DNA of 64,000 nt, taken from Acidobacteriaceae bacterium KBS 83. GTDB taxonomy: Bacteria; Acidobacteriota; Terriglobia; Terriglobales; Acidobacteriaceae. This document shows positions 7,748 to 17,324 of the stretch, piece by piece. Where the stretch lies: NCBI GenBank assembly GCA_000381585.1, contig KB906737.1:124001-188000 (forward strand). The letters run 5' to 3'. A model generated the notes under the pieces. It did no database searches, was not told the origin of the DNA, and worked only from the letters and a program-made list of their open reading frames with translations. Positions within the stretch are counted from its first letter, which is position 1, and each line of letters begins with the position of its first letter. Made by a program: the position numbers and the translations under genes.

Positions 7748-8989
7748 CTATGGCAGCGGGTGCAATGTGGTGTTGAAGAGGTAGGGATCGTTGAACTCCG
7801 TGCGGTCTCCCGCCTTCTTGCCGGGAATCGGCTGCAGCCGAGCAGACAGCGGCTTATTCCATTTGATCGCAACGGAAGCCACGTCGGAGTAGATCCGCTC
7901 CATCTGCTCGATACTTACATCCCCGGGTAATGGCACCGTATCCAGCCCGGTTCCGCACACCGCGGAGTATGCGAGCAGCGAGTCGATGTTGTATGTGCCC
8001 TCCGCCCAGCGTTGCGCCAGCAACTTGTCTTCCATCACCGGCACCATCAAGCCTGAATAGCCGGTCTGGTGCTGCGGCACGGCTTTTACTGCCGCAGTGA
8101 TAATGCGTGCCGCCGTGAGCGTTCCGCTCGAGCCAAATCTGGCGCCGGTGAATGCTTCGATAGCCGCGCCGATCGAAACATCGCCCAATGGCGCCGGGGT
8201 TGGATCGACTCCGACGTAGGTCCAGCCTGTCTCCGCAGCAACCTTGCGCCCGATCGTATCGGCGACTGCCGTGTGTTTCTCGAGCGCCGCAGTTAGATCG
8301 GCAGTCGCTGCGTCGGCATTTCCCTTGTCTTTCGCGAAGACATCGCGAACCACGTTCGCGCCTTCGAATCCTATGGCGAACTGCCGTCCGGCACCCGTGT
8401 GATACGAGCCGGGAAAAAATGGCGACAACGGCTTCAGCATGGCGATCGCGGTGAAGTTGAATGTGCCCTGACTATGCGGACTGTGCTCGCTCACGAACCG
8501 AACCAGTTCTGCAGTGCGATGGATCGTCTTCCAGTGAATCCCTTCGTCATCCGCAATGACCGCATTACTCTCGATATTCGGCAGCGTTGACAACGCGCGC
8601 TCCAGCAGGTGCATGGTCGCCGGGTCATCGCTGTCGTGCAGCATGGCAGGCCCTACGTCCGGCAGGAAGCTCTCCTTCACGGACAAATCATCGAGATCCC
8701 TAAGAAACGCCAGGGCCTTGTCCTCGGGCATTCCTGCCACCAGTTCCGCCAGGGGCTGCGTGGTGATTCGCATGGTCTCCACCTGGTATCCCGATGACAC
8801 AAACTCGGCCTTCGCCTTCACCAGGACAGCAAGGGCTTCGTCGATCTGCTTTCGATATTGATCCCGGTCCAGCCGCACGAATGCGGTGATCGCCCTGACC
8901 TTCGGATTCTGTTGCTGAGCCGCAGCCGTACGGGTTTGCGCAAGCAGCCCGATCGAGCCAACGACGATAACGGCGAGGCAAAGTCGCAT
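7748..8989 (-). CDS. Secreted DUF711-family protein
   Basis: A DUF711 (UPF0210-like) protein with an added signal peptide. The ATG at 8989 gives a hydrophobic leader ending TAAAQQQ; an in-frame ATG 51 codons upstream would put non-family sequence before the leader and overlap the divergent gene's start region. Family motifs include FNFTAIAMLKP, FFPGSYHTG, FAIGFEGANVV, YVGVDPTPAPLGDVSIGAAI and YSGLMVPVMED. Members resemble glycyl-radical enzymes only in fold and have no firm reaction. The mature part is about 390 residues. The function is unknown. Confidence 0.75.
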   Translation of the reverse strand: MRLCLAVIVVGSIGLLAQTRTAAAQQQNPKVRAITAFVRLDRDQYRKQIDEALAVLVKAKAEFVSSGYQVETMRITTQPLAELVAGMPEDKALAFLRDLDDLSVKESFLPDVGPAMLHDSDDPATMHLLERALSTLPNIESNAVIADDEGIHWKTIHRTAELVRFVSEHSPHSQGTFNFTAIAMLKPLSPFFPGSYHTGAGRQFAIGFEGANVVRDVFAKDKGNADAATADLTAALEKHTAVADTIGRKVAAETGWTYVGVDPTPAPLGDVSIGAAIEAFTGARFGSSGTLTAARIITAAVKAVPQHQTGYSGLMVPVMEDKLLAQRWAEGTYNIDSLLAYSAVCGTGLDTVPLPGDVSIEQMERIYSDVASVAIKWNKPLSARLQPIPGKKAGDRTEFNDPYLFNTTLHPLP

Positions 8990-9140
8990 TCGGTGTCTCC
9001 GATGAAACGCGGGGCGGGAGACGCAGTATAGCGTACCCACCATCCGTTGCTGTCCGGAATGCTGCTTCCGCACTTTTCGTTTGAATCCGGGAACCCATTT
9101 TGATCCGCGTCCGTAAATGACAGGATCGGCGGGTGACAGC

Positions 9141-11591
9141 ATGGCAACTTTGCGGCAGGACTTTACCTACACGCTTCGGCGGCTTTCCTCAGCACCTGGA
9201 TTCGTACTGGCGGTAGTGCTCTCGATCGGCATCGGCATCGCCACGAACGCCACCATCTTCTCCATCGTCAGTCGCTTCGTGCTGAAGCCCCCGCCTGTCG
9301 GTAACCCCAGTACGCTTTTGGCCTTGTACACCACACACGATGGGGAGCAATGCTGCAACAACTTCTCCATGCCGACCTATGTGGATGTGCGCGATCAGGC
9401 CAAATCCTTTTCCGGCGTCGCGGCCAACGATGAATTGGTCCCGGCATCCATCGGCGGAAAAGGCGAGCCCGAGCGTGTCTGGGGACAGGCGGCAACCGCA
9501 AATTACTTCGACGTCGCGCGCGTCGGCATGACCTTCGGCCGCGGATTCCTGCCGTCGGAAGAACATCAGCCGGTTATCGTCCTCGGCCATCGCCTCTGGC
9601 AGCGCCACTTCGCCTCCGACCCCAACATCATCGGCAAACCCATCACGCTCTCCGGCCATCCTTACACCGTGGTAGGCGTCGCCCCACCCGGCTTCCGGGG
9701 ACTCGACATCATCCTCGATCCGGAGTTCTGGGTACCTCTCGGCAATGTCGCTCAGCTTGCTCCGATGGGCGACATTGGGAAGGTGGACACAGAGATCGAT
9801 CGCGGAAATCACTGGCTGGCCGTGATCGGCCGCCTCAAACCGGGCGTCACCTCGTCGCAGGCTGCGGCGGAACTGCACACGCTGGCGGGCCACTACGCGA
9901 CTGCCTATCCGAAGACCGACAAAGGCGGCGGATTCCTTCTGTCGCAGGCCGGTTCCGTGCGGCCTGGCCGTGATCACTCCACGATTCTGATGTTTTTTGG
10001 AATCCTCTCCGTTGCTGTCCTGCTGGTGCTCTGCATCGCCTGCGCGAACGTCGCCAATCTTCTGCTCGCCAAAGGAGTGGCACGTCAGCGGGAGATGGCC
10101 ATCCGCCTCGCGCTCGGCGCTGCTCGCACAAAATTGCTTCGCCAGATGATCATGGAAAGCGTCCTGATGGCGCTGGGCGGCGGCCTCGTCGGCATTCTGC
10201 TGGCTCTCTGGGCAACCGGCGCTCTCTCTACTTTCCGTATTCCCGCACCTGTGCCACTCGATGTCAGCGTTGCCGTGGACTGGCGCGTCCTGCTCTACGC
10301 CTTCGCCCTCAGCGTGGCGACCGGGCTGTTTCTCGGCCTCGTTCCGGCATGGATCGCGTCGCGTCCGGTCCTTACCAGCGCTCTCAAAGGCGAGGACGCA
10401 ATGGCTCGCCCCGGTCGTCGAGTGAATCTGCGCAGCATCCTGGTCGTGGCCCAGATCGCTATGTCCCTTGTCTTGCTCTGCGGCACTGGATTGCTCCTGC
10501 GCAGCCTGCAGAATGCATCGAGCATCGACATCGGCTTCCGCTCCCGTGGACTGCTGATGATGTCGGTCGACCCACGCGTGCACGGCTACACCCCGGAGAG
10601 AACGACGCAGTTCCTTACGCAACTGACGGAACGAGCGGCAGCTTTGCCAGGAGTCTTGTCAGTTGCGGCCACCGACTCCGTTCCTCTTTACGGTGGGAAT
10701 CGCAGCGACGGGTTCTCAGTTGTAGGTCAGCCGGCGGAGCGAGATGTACCGATCGTCGATCTCTTCATGGCTACGCCCGGCTACTTCGAGACTCTGGGCA
10801 TTCCCCGAATCCTCGGTCGCGACTTCGCACAGGAGTCTGCCACCGGGGAAAAGGTCGGCGTCGTGAATCAGGCGTTCGTCGAGCAGCTCTTCCACGGACA
10901 AAATCCCATCGGACGGCATGTGAGCGGAGCCGGTGTCGACTACCAGATCATCGGTGTCGTCAAAAACATCAAGTCGCGCACCATCGGCGAAAATACGAGG
11001 CCCATTCTCTTCCGCGCGCTTGCGCAGAGCACCGTCAGTGACCCGTCCTTCCTCGGATATCAGCTGATCGTCCACTACCAGGGCGACTCCGCGGCAGTCG
11101 CGAACGAAGTCCGGAGCCAGATCCATGCTCTCGACTCCGCGATGGCCGTATATAACGCCGAGACGATCGAGGAGCATCTCCGCAGCGCGCTCTTCCTTCC
11201 ACGCCTCGGTGGTACGCTCTTCGGCGTCTTCGGTATTACTGGCTTGATGCTCGCCGTGATCGGCCTCTACGGCATCATGAGCTATTCGGTCAGCCGTCGC
11301 ACGCGCGAAATAGGCATACGCCTGGCGCTGGGAGCACAGATCGGATCTGTCCAGCGGCTCATCGTGCGCCAGGGCATGCTGCTTACGGCCATCGCTGTGG
11401 GCCTCGGCCTGCCAACGGCACTGATAGCGGCAAAGTTCTCCAGCAGCTTTCTCTATGGCGTACGCCCGCACGATCTGGTGACATTCCTCACCGTACCGTT
11501 GCTACTGCTTGGCATCGCGCTCGTGGCTTGCTGGATCCCGGCGCGACGTGCATCGCGGATCGATCCGCAAGCCGCGCTTCGATACGAATAG
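9141..11591 (+). CDS. ADOP-type (MacB/FtsX-like) ABC permease
   Basis: A permease of 816 residues in which the MacB-like periplasmic domain and FtsX domain occur twice in one chain, the 'acidobacterial duplicated orphan permease' layout. The N-terminal helix (RRLSSAPGFVLAVVLSIGIG) is followed by the first periplasmic domain (about 50-270) and FtsX block with REMAIRLALGAARTKLLRQM. Then come a second periplasmic domain (about 470-660) and second FtsX block with REIGIRLALGAQIGS. There is no ATPase gene next door, as is usual for this group. Substrate unknown; export of peptides, lipoproteins or antimicrobials are options. An ATG at 9117 is an alternative start. Confidence 0.92.
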   Translation: MATLRQDFTYTLRRLSSAPGFVLAVVLSIGIGIATNATIFSIVSRFVLKPPPVGNPSTLLALYTTHDGEQCCNNFSMPTYVDVRDQAKSFSGVAANDELVPASIGGKGEPERVWGQAATANYFDVARVGMTFGRGFLPSEEHQPVIVLGHRLWQRHFASDPNIIGKPITLSGHPYTVVGVAPPGFRGLDIILDPEFWVPLGNVAQLAPMGDIGKVDTEIDRGNHWLAVIGRLKPGVTSSQAAAELHTLAGHYATAYPKTDKGGGFLLSQAGSVRPGRDHSTILMFFGILSVAVLLVLCIACANVANLLLAKGVARQREMAIRLALGAARTKLLRQMIMESVLMALGGGLVGILLALWATGALSTFRIPAPVPLDVSVAVDWRVLLYAFALSVATGLFLGLVPAWIASRPVLTSALKGEDAMARPGRRVNLRSILVVAQIAMSLVLLCGTGLLLRSLQNASSIDIGFRSRGLLMMSVDPRVHGYTPERTTQFLTQLTERAAALPGVLSVAATDSVPLYGGNRSDGFSVVGQPAERDVPIVDLFMATPGYFETLGIPRILGRDFAQESATGEKVGVVNQAFVEQLFHGQNPIGRHVSGAGVDYQIIGVVKNIKSRTIGENTRPILFRALAQSTVSDPSFLGYQLIVHYQGDSAAVANEVRSQIHALDSAMAVYNAETIEEHLRSALFLPRLGGTLFGVFGITGLMLAVIGLYGIMSYSVSRRTREIGIRLALGAQIGSVQRLIVRQGMLLTAIAVGLGLPTALIAAKFSSSFLYGVRPHDLVTFLTVPLLLLGIALVACWIPARRASRIDPQAALRYE

Positions 11592-11722
11592 CCGGTAGTG
11601 GTCATTTTGAATTGCCGCTCTGGCTGGTTTCCGGCCCTCCGCTTTGGGCTACACTCAGCGAATCTCGGCGCGGCCGTCAGGCGCCGAACGCTCGTTCGAG
11701 CGCGCCCGGAGGAAAATCACGA

Positions 11723-12280
11723 ATGGCGAATGATGATCGCACGCGGATAATTCTCAGGAGTACGCCGGAATCCGCTGCCATGTTGGCAAGCGTCAAAAGA
11801 GCGATGGCGATCACCGCCACTCTCAACCGCTTGACGTTCAACGATGCGGATGAAGTTCGGGCCTTGTTGAGCAATCTCATCGGCAAGAAGGTGGATGACA
11901 GCTTTGTGTTGATACCGCCCTTCTACACCGCCGGCGGCTTCGATATCAGAGTCGGGCGCAACGTCTTCGTAAATCAGAACTGCACCTTCTATGACCTTGG
12001 CGGACTCGAAATTGCCGACGATGTGATGATCGGGCCGAACGTCAGCATCATCACGACGGGCCATCCCATTGAACCTTCCCAGCGGCGCGCTTTCGTAATA
12101 GGAAAGCCCATCGTGATTGAGAGAAACGTCTGGATTGCAGCCGACGCGACCATCATCGGTGGAGTAACAGTAGGCGAGAACTCGGTCGTCGCGGCGGGTT
12201 CGGTCGTCACCAGGGACGTTCAGCCGAATGCCCTTGTTGGAGGAAATCCGGCGAGAGTCATTCGTTCTATTGCCGACTGA
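11723..12280 (+). CDS. Hexapeptide-repeat O-acetyltransferase (maltose/galactoside type)
   Basis: A 185-residue left-handed beta-helix acetyltransferase of the LacA/NodL/Maa group. A short N-terminal helical region leads to the helix core with FVNQNCTFYD, IADDVMIGPNVSIITTGHPI and IERNVWIAADATIIGGVTVG. The histidine in TTGHPI corresponds to the catalytic base, and the tail VGGNPARVI is the usual loop over the acetyl-CoA site. The ATG at 11723 has GGAGGA about ten bases upstream, deciding it against 65 codons of upstream open frame. It likely acetylates a sugar or small hydroxyl compound. Confidence 0.87.
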   Translation: MANDDRTRIILRSTPESAAMLASVKRAMAITATLNRLTFNDADEVRALLSNLIGKKVDDSFVLIPPFYTAGGFDIRVGRNVFVNQNCTFYDLGGLEIADDVMIGPNVSIITTGHPIEPSQRRAFVIGKPIVIERNVWIAADATIIGGVTVGENSVVAAGSVVTRDVQPNALVGGNPARVIRSIAD

Positions 12281-12371
12281 GGAGCCTCCGCAAGCCGCAG
12301 GTTCGTCGGCAATGCTGCTGCTCTGCTAGGCTTTATGGTTTGGACATCCGCTCTAAAGGACACAGCGCGCA

Positions 12372-13550
12372 ATGGCTTTCAAGTTCAAGAACGTCGACTT
12401 CATCGGATTCGACGCCATACTTTCCGAAGATGAGCGGCTCGTCCGCGACACGGCTCGCCGGTTCATCGACGACAATCTGATCCCCATTATCGAAGAGTGC
12501 AATCGCGAAGGCCGCTTTCCGCGCGAGTTGGTGAAGCCGATGGGCGAGATGGGCTTCTTCGGCGCCAATCTGCACGGCTACGGTTGCGCCGGTATGTCTA
12601 ACGTCGAGTACGGCCTGGTCACGCAGGAGATGGAGCGTGGCGACTCCGGTATCCGTTCGTTCGTCAGCGTACAATCCGCGCTCGTCATGTATCCCATCTA
12701 CACCTTCGGATCCGACGAGCAGAAGGATGAGTGGCTGCCCGCCATGGCGAAGGGCGAAAAACTCGGATGCTTTGGGCTGACAGAACCGGATTTCGGTTCC
12801 AATCCCGGCGGCATGCGGACACGCGCGCGACGCGACGGAACAGACTACATTCTGAATGGCGAAAAGATGTGGATCACCTCCGGCTCGATCGCCGATGTCG
12901 CCGTGATCTGGGCCAAAATGGAAGACGAAAACGACCTTGTCCGCGGCTTCCTGGTGCCCACGAAAACTCCGGGCTTCCGTGCCTATGACGTCCACGGCAA
13001 ATGGTCACTCCGCGCTTCGGTCACCTCGGGGCTCTCTCTGCAGGACGTTCGGCTGCCCGCTTCTGCACTGCTGCCCGGCTCAGGCGGTCTGAAATCACCA
13101 CTTATGTGTCTGAATCAGGCGCGCTACGGCATCGGCTGGGGCGCCCTGGGGGCTGCCATGTCCTGCTACGACACAGCCCTGCAGTATTCGCTTATGCGCA
13201 AGCAGTTTCGCGACCAGCCGATCGCCAGCCATCAACTGGTACAGGAAAAGCTCGCATGGATGATCACCGAAATCACCAAGGGCCAGTTACTTTCCTTGCA
13301 GGTGGGTCGATTGAAAGACTCTGGCAAGGTGAGCCACGAACACATCTCCATGGCCAAGCGGAATAACGTCGCCATTGCGCTCGAATGTGCGCGAATGGCT
13401 CGCGACGTTCTGGGCGCCAACGGCATCAGCGATGACTACCCTGTCATGCGCCACATGATGAATCTCGAGTCCGTCAAGACATACGAGGGCACCCAGGATA
13501 TCCATACGCTCATCATCGGGCAGGCGATTACGGGCATCGCCGCCTTCTGA
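12372..13550 (+). CDS. Glutaryl-CoA dehydrogenase-like acyl-CoA dehydrogenase
   Basis: FAD enzyme of 392 residues in the acyl-CoA dehydrogenase family. The fit is best to glutaryl-CoA dehydrogenase (lysine and tryptophan breakdown; glutaryl-CoA to crotonyl-CoA with decarboxylation). Motifs include FGANLHGYGCAGMSNVEYGL, LGCFGLTEPDFGSNPGGM, LNGEKMWITSG (FAD contacts) and RKQFRDQPIASHQLVQEKLA. The C-terminal YEGTQDIHTLIIGQAITG holds the catalytic glutamate. AAAGGA lies 10 bases before the ATG. No electron-transfer flavoprotein gene is nearby. Other short-chain dehydrogenases are possible but less likely. Confidence 0.88.
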   Translation: MAFKFKNVDFIGFDAILSEDERLVRDTARRFIDDNLIPIIEECNREGRFPRELVKPMGEMGFFGANLHGYGCAGMSNVEYGLVTQEMERGDSGIRSFVSVQSALVMYPIYTFGSDEQKDEWLPAMAKGEKLGCFGLTEPDFGSNPGGMRTRARRDGTDYILNGEKMWITSGSIADVAVIWAKMEDENDLVRGFLVPTKTPGFRAYDVHGKWSLRASVTSGLSLQDVRLPASALLPGSGGLKSPLMCLNQARYGIGWGALGAAMSCYDTALQYSLMRKQFRDQPIASHQLVQEKLAWMITEITKGQLLSLQVGRLKDSGKVSHEHISMAKRNNVAIALECARMARDVLGANGISDDYPVMRHMMNLESVKTYEGTQDIHTLIIGQAITGIAAF

Positions 13551-13656
13551 CCGCTGGCGATGCGTCTAGCCCTGTTCCGTTGCAGGAATTTGGACTAGAT
13601 TAAAGAGCAACTAGCTCACCGAAGAACCGTCTAAGCCCTTAAGGGGGACGTGTTTC

Positions 13657-14841
13657 TTGACGCTGAAGACCACTTCCGCCGCTGTAGTAAAAAGCATGCA
13701 ACTCCCGCGTAAGCCGGAGTTTGATGCGCTGCGCGGCTTGTTTCTTGTTTGGATGACTCTGACGCACCTGCCCACGCGGTTGAGCGATCTGGTCAATCAG
13801 CCATTTGGCTTCGTTTCTTCGGCGGAGGGATTCGTCTTCCTGTCCGCCCTTCTAGTTGGACGTGTCTACATGCGGCAGGCGTTGGAGAACGCCGGCAGGC
13901 TCCGCGGCAAGCTATGGAAGCGAGCGCTTCGCGTCTATGCCTATCACGTCTCGCTGTTGCTGCTCGCTTTCACCTTCGCCGCGGCCTTCGCGGTATACCG
14001 CCATCATGCGGCGCTAGAGCATCTGCTGGATTTCTACATCGCTCATCCGGCGGTCGCCATCGTCGGCTCGCTCCTGCTCATTTATTGCCCGCCGCTGCTG
14101 GACATCCTCCCTATGTACGTCATCTTCCTGCTGGCATCGCCGTTTGCATTCTCGATCGCGGTGAAGCGCAACTGGGGACCGGTCCTCCTTGGCAGCACCA
14201 CTATCTGGCTGCTGGCGCAATTCGGCCTCCGCGCTTTTGTCCAGCACTACGTCGTGAGCGTCACGCATCTGCCCATTCCCCTACAGGAATGGGGCGCCTT
14301 CAATCTCTTCGCCTGGCAATGGATATGGATAATGGGTATGTGGATGGGCGCGCGCTCCGTTGAAGGCGAGCTCCCGCTGCATGTCATCCCCAAATGGGGA
14401 ATCGGCGTTGCTGGGGCCGTTTGCGTCTTCTTTGTCGGCGTGCGGCATCTGTGGTGGGGCCCGCGATGGACACAGGACAGCCTCGGCCTGCTGCTCGACA
14501 AATGGCAGCTCGGGCCGTTGCGCGTGCTGAACATCATCGCCTTTGTCTGTGTGCTCTACAGCCTGCGTGGTGCGGTGGGCTGGCTCATCTCACGCGAACC
14601 CTTCATTACGCTCGGACGTGCCTCCATCGAAGTCTTCTGTGCGCACCTGCTCTTTGTCTTTGTGGGTCTGGCGCTGCTCTATGGCGAAGTGCCAGAGCTC
14701 CATGGCATCTACGCCCTGTCACTGCTGACTGCAACCTTCATTGGCCTTCTATATGTTGCGCAACGCCAGGTGCGTCGAAAGCATGCGGAAAAGACACCTA
14801 CAGCTCCAGCTCCATCGCCCATAGCCGATACTGCGATCTGA
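13657..14841 (+). CDS. OpgC-family membrane protein
   Basis: A polytopic membrane protein of about 394 residues matching the OpgC/acyltransferase-3-like family (succinylation of periplasmic glucans in the founding member). The N-terminus EFDALRGLFLVWMTLTHLP has the family R/H motif, followed by QPFGFVSSAEGFVFLSALLV and about nine further hydrophobic segments. The start shown is a TTG with AGGGGG nine bases upstream; an ATG at 13696 (MQLPRKPEF) is equally possible and loses nothing of the domain. Substrate unknown. It stands alone between gcdH-like and mqnE. Confidence 0.8.
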   Translation: MTLKTTSAAVVKSMQLPRKPEFDALRGLFLVWMTLTHLPTRLSDLVNQPFGFVSSAEGFVFLSALLVGRVYMRQALENAGRLRGKLWKRALRVYAYHVSLLLLAFTFAAAFAVYRHHAALEHLLDFYIAHPAVAIVGSLLLIYCPPLLDILPMYVIFLLASPFAFSIAVKRNWGPVLLGSTTIWLLAQFGLRAFVQHYVVSVTHLPIPLQEWGAFNLFAWQWIWIMGMWMGARSVEGELPLHVIPKWGIGVAGAVCVFFVGVRHLWWGPRWTQDSLGLLLDKWQLGPLRVLNIIAFVCVLYSLRGAVGWLISREPFITLGRASIEVFCAHLLFVFVGLALLYGEVPELHGIYALSLLTATFIGLLYVAQRQVRRKHAEKTPTAPAPSPIADTAI

Positions 14842-14868
14842 TGGTATGTCTCTATTCGCCGACGGCAA

Positions 14869-16032
14869 TCAGACCGCGACGGTAAAACTGTCTTCGGTGC
14901 GAATGACCGGGCGATAGAGAGTATCGCGCTCAAACGGCTCGCGGCCCGCCTCGCGAATGAGCCGGATCAGGTCGCTGCGGCGCATCCCCTGCGGCGTGCT
15001 TGCGCCTGCGTCGTGGTAGATCTTCTCCTCGATCACAGTGCCGTCGATATCGTCCGCACCAAAGCGGAGCGCGACCTGCGCGATGCCGGCCGTCATCATC
15101 TGCCAGTAGGCCTTGATATGCGCGAAGTTGTCGAGCAGCAGGCGGCCCACGGCAATCTGCCGCAGGTCGGTAAGGCCGGTCGTGCGCGGCAGATGCTGCA
15201 GCGGCGTATTGTCCGGGTGAAACGCCAGTGGAATAAACGTCTGGAAGCCGCCGGTATCGTCCTGCACCTCACGCAGCCGGAGCATGTGATCCACGCGGTC
15301 TTCGTCATTCTCCACGTGGCCGTAAAGCATGGTGGCGTTCGATCGCAGCCCGAGTTTGTGTGCCGCCCGCGCCGTCTCCAGCCATTCTCCGCCATCGATC
15401 TTGTGATCGCAGATGATGTGCCGCACGCGGTCGGAGAAAATCTCCGCGCCGCCGCCGGGCATGGAATCCACTCCCGCATCCTTGAGCTTCACCAGAACCT
15501 CAGGAATCGAAATCTTCGCCCGCCGCGCCAGAAACGACACCTCCACCATGGTGAAGGCCTTGATATGCACCTTCGGGAACCGCTCTTTGAGCCCACGGAC
15601 CAGGTCAAGGAAGTACTCGAGCGGCAGGTCCGGATGCAGGCCACCCACAATGTGAAATTCGGTGACTGCCTCGTGATAGCCGGTCGCCGCAGCGGTCCAG
15701 GCCTCTTCCAGAGCCATCGTGTATGCGCCGACGTCATCCTTCTTGCGGCCAAATGCGCATAAGCGGCATGCCGCCACGCATACATTCGTCGGATTGATGT
15801 GGCGGTTCACATTGAAATACGTGATATCGCCATGCAGCGACTCGCGCACCCAATTCGCTAGCCAGCCGACCGCGAGGATGTCCGAGCTGCCATAGAGCGT
15901 CAGCCCATCCTCAAAGTCCAGGCGCTGCTTCGCAAAGACCTTGTCGGCGATGGAACGAAGCCGCTCGTCATCAGTGCGAAAGCCGCGACTCGACTCGATC
16001 TGTGCTTCAGACAGGCTCACAGACTCCATCAT
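14869..16032 (-). CDS. mqnE: Aminofutalosine synthase (radical SAM), menaquinone biosynthesis
   Basis: Radical SAM enzyme of the MqnE/CofH group, 387 residues. The cluster motif is CVAACRLC (C85, C89, C92), preceded by NVNRHINPTNV. Other family segments are FHIVGGLHPDLPLEYFLDL, SMPGGGAEIF, GLRSNATMLYGHVE and FIPLAFHPDNTPL. MqnE joins dehydrochorismate with SAM to give aminofutalosine in the futalosine pathway. A second gene of that pathway (mqnD) lies at 25568, which supports MqnE over the closely related MqnC and CofH. It is divergent from the gene at 16146, with about 110 bases of shared promoter region. Confidence 0.9.
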   Translation of the reverse strand: MMESVSLSEAQIESSRGFRTDDERLRSIADKVFAKQRLDFEDGLTLYGSSDILAVGWLANWVRESLHGDITYFNVNRHINPTNVCVAACRLCAFGRKKDDVGAYTMALEEAWTAAATGYHEAVTEFHIVGGLHPDLPLEYFLDLVRGLKERFPKVHIKAFTMVEVSFLARRAKISIPEVLVKLKDAGVDSMPGGGAEIFSDRVRHIICDHKIDGGEWLETARAAHKLGLRSNATMLYGHVENDEDRVDHMLRLREVQDDTGGFQTFIPLAFHPDNTPLQHLPRTTGLTDLRQIAVGRLLLDNFAHIKAYWQMMTAGIAQVALRFGADDIDGTVIEEKIYHDAGASTPQGMRRSDLIRLIREAGREPFERDTLYRPVIRTEDSFTVAV

Positions 16033-16145
16033 AACGCCACAGAATGCGGTGTGGTCGCACGGCCAATCTCACCTGCTGATACCATGCAGTGCAGCGCACC
16101 ACAGTTCTCCCGGTACCTTCACTCAAACCAAGACGTCGGCGAAAG

Positions 16146-16721
16146 ATGCGTTCCCTGACAGCCCGGATTCTTCTGCTCACTCTCTTCGCCGCGATGGCTG
16201 CACGCGCGGCCGAACCTGTCGTTCTGCCGACCATCAGCTTCTACACTCTCAGCAAAGACCACCTCACGCTGCCGGCAGACTTCCGCAGCGACCGCAATCT
16301 CCTGCTGCTCTACTTTGATCTGACGCAGGAGCGAGACATCAACGACTGGAACGCGGTCATTGACGGATGGCGCGGAGGCGATCCCTCGCTCATGTCGTAC
16401 ACCGTTCTCGTCTCGCCGCAGAAGAATTTTCTCTCTCGCTGGTGGCAAAACGCTTCCATGCGCAGCGCCTCTCCGGACCACAGCCACTGGCCGTCCACAC
16501 TGCCCATATACGTGGACAAGCATGCGTTTGAGCAGAAACTCGGCATTTCGACAGAAAAACAGGTGCTGCTGCTGCTAACGGATCGCAAAGGCCGCGTTCT
16601 CGGCAGGGTGGGCGGCCCGCCGACGGACAGCAGCCGCACTGCCCTCAAGTCCGCTTTGAACGCCGCCGGCTCGCCACTCGGGACTATCGCTGCACCCGCA
16701 GCCGCTACGCCTTCCCACTGA
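16146..16721 (+). CDS. Secreted protein of unknown function, possibly thioredoxin-like
   Basis: A 191-residue protein with a clear signal peptide (MRSLTARILLLTLFAAMAARA). The body (RNLLLLYFDLTQERDINDWN, then a strand-helix alternation and LLLLTDRKGRVLGRVGGPP) resembles a thioredoxin-like or DUF4174-like fold, but there is no CxxC and no cysteine in the mature chain. It is unlikely to be a redox enzyme. The ATG at 16146 starts exactly at the leader; 19 codons of open frame before it are ignored. It is divergent from mqnE and has no obvious operon partner. Confidence 0.6.
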   Translation: MRSLTARILLLTLFAAMAARAAEPVVLPTISFYTLSKDHLTLPADFRSDRNLLLLYFDLTQERDINDWNAVIDGWRGGDPSLMSYTVLVSPQKNFLSRWWQNASMRSASPDHSHWPSTLPIYVDKHAFEQKLGISTEKQVLLLLTDRKGRVLGRVGGPPTDSSRTALKSALNAAGSPLGTIAAPAAATPSH

Positions 16722-16740
16722 ATGCTGCTGTTCGTTCGTC

Positions 16741-17295
16741 TCAGCCCGCGGCGTTTAGTCGCTTGCGGAGGACAAAGGCATCTGTTCCATCTGCGTAGTA
16801 GCCGGGAATGCGACCAGTGGCCTGATATCCGAGCCGGTCATAGAACACCAGGGCGCCCGCGTTGTTGGTCGCCACCTCGAGCGTGATTGCGATCGCACCC
16901 ATCGCGGCGAGGTCCGCCTCACCGGCTTGCATCAGCAGGCGTCCAAGACCTTTGCGGCGCAGCTCCGGCGAAACATCGATAGTGATGAAATGGCCAACTT
17001 TCCGGCCGGACTCCAGCCTCCAATCGACGACGCAGAAACCCGCAATCTGGCCGTCAGTTTCTGCAATTGTCGTAGTGCTGCGGGGATGCCGCACAAAAAA
17101 CTCGAGCTCTGCGCGCGAATAGGAGATTCGTGGCGGAAAGCAGCGTGCGTCTAGACGCAAAAGCGCAGGGAGATCTTGCGCCTCAAGCGGACGCAATCTC
17201 ACTTGTGAAAGCTCTGGAGCGTCTTTCCTGGAGGCATCGGGAAGCAAGCTATCGCTCTTGTGGCCTCTTCTGATGGAGAGGCCACGCTGGTGCAT
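16741..17295 (-). CDS. GNAT-family N-acetyltransferase (RimI-like)
   Basis: A 184-residue GNAT acetyltransferase. The domain spans about 32-180: VRLRPLEAQDLPALLRLDAR, then GHFITIDVSPELRRKGLGRL (the R/Q-x-x-G-x-G/A acetyl-CoA loop is RRKGLG) and a C-terminal NAGALVFYDRLGYQATGRIP typical of RimI. About 30 unusual residues precede the domain; a GTG at 17202 would start right at it, so the true start is unsettled. The substrate could be a ribosomal protein N-terminus or a small molecule. Confidence 0.8.
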   Translation of the reverse strand: MHQRGLSIRRGHKSDSLLPDASRKDAPELSQVRLRPLEAQDLPALLRLDARCFPPRISYSRAELEFFVRHPRSTTTIAETDGQIAGFCVVDWRLESGRKVGHFITIDVSPELRRKGLGRLLMQAGEADLAAMGAIAITLEVATNNAGALVFYDRLGYQATGRIPGYYADGTDAFVLRKRLNAAG

Positions 17296-17324
17296 TCTGC
17301 GCTCACACTAGCAGGAAATGAGCT

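Noticed and set aside
9189-10622. Minus-strand frame of about 477 residues in the ADOP permease gene
   Set aside because: It is antisense to a multi-domain permease with correct FtsX motifs. It looks like a composition effect.
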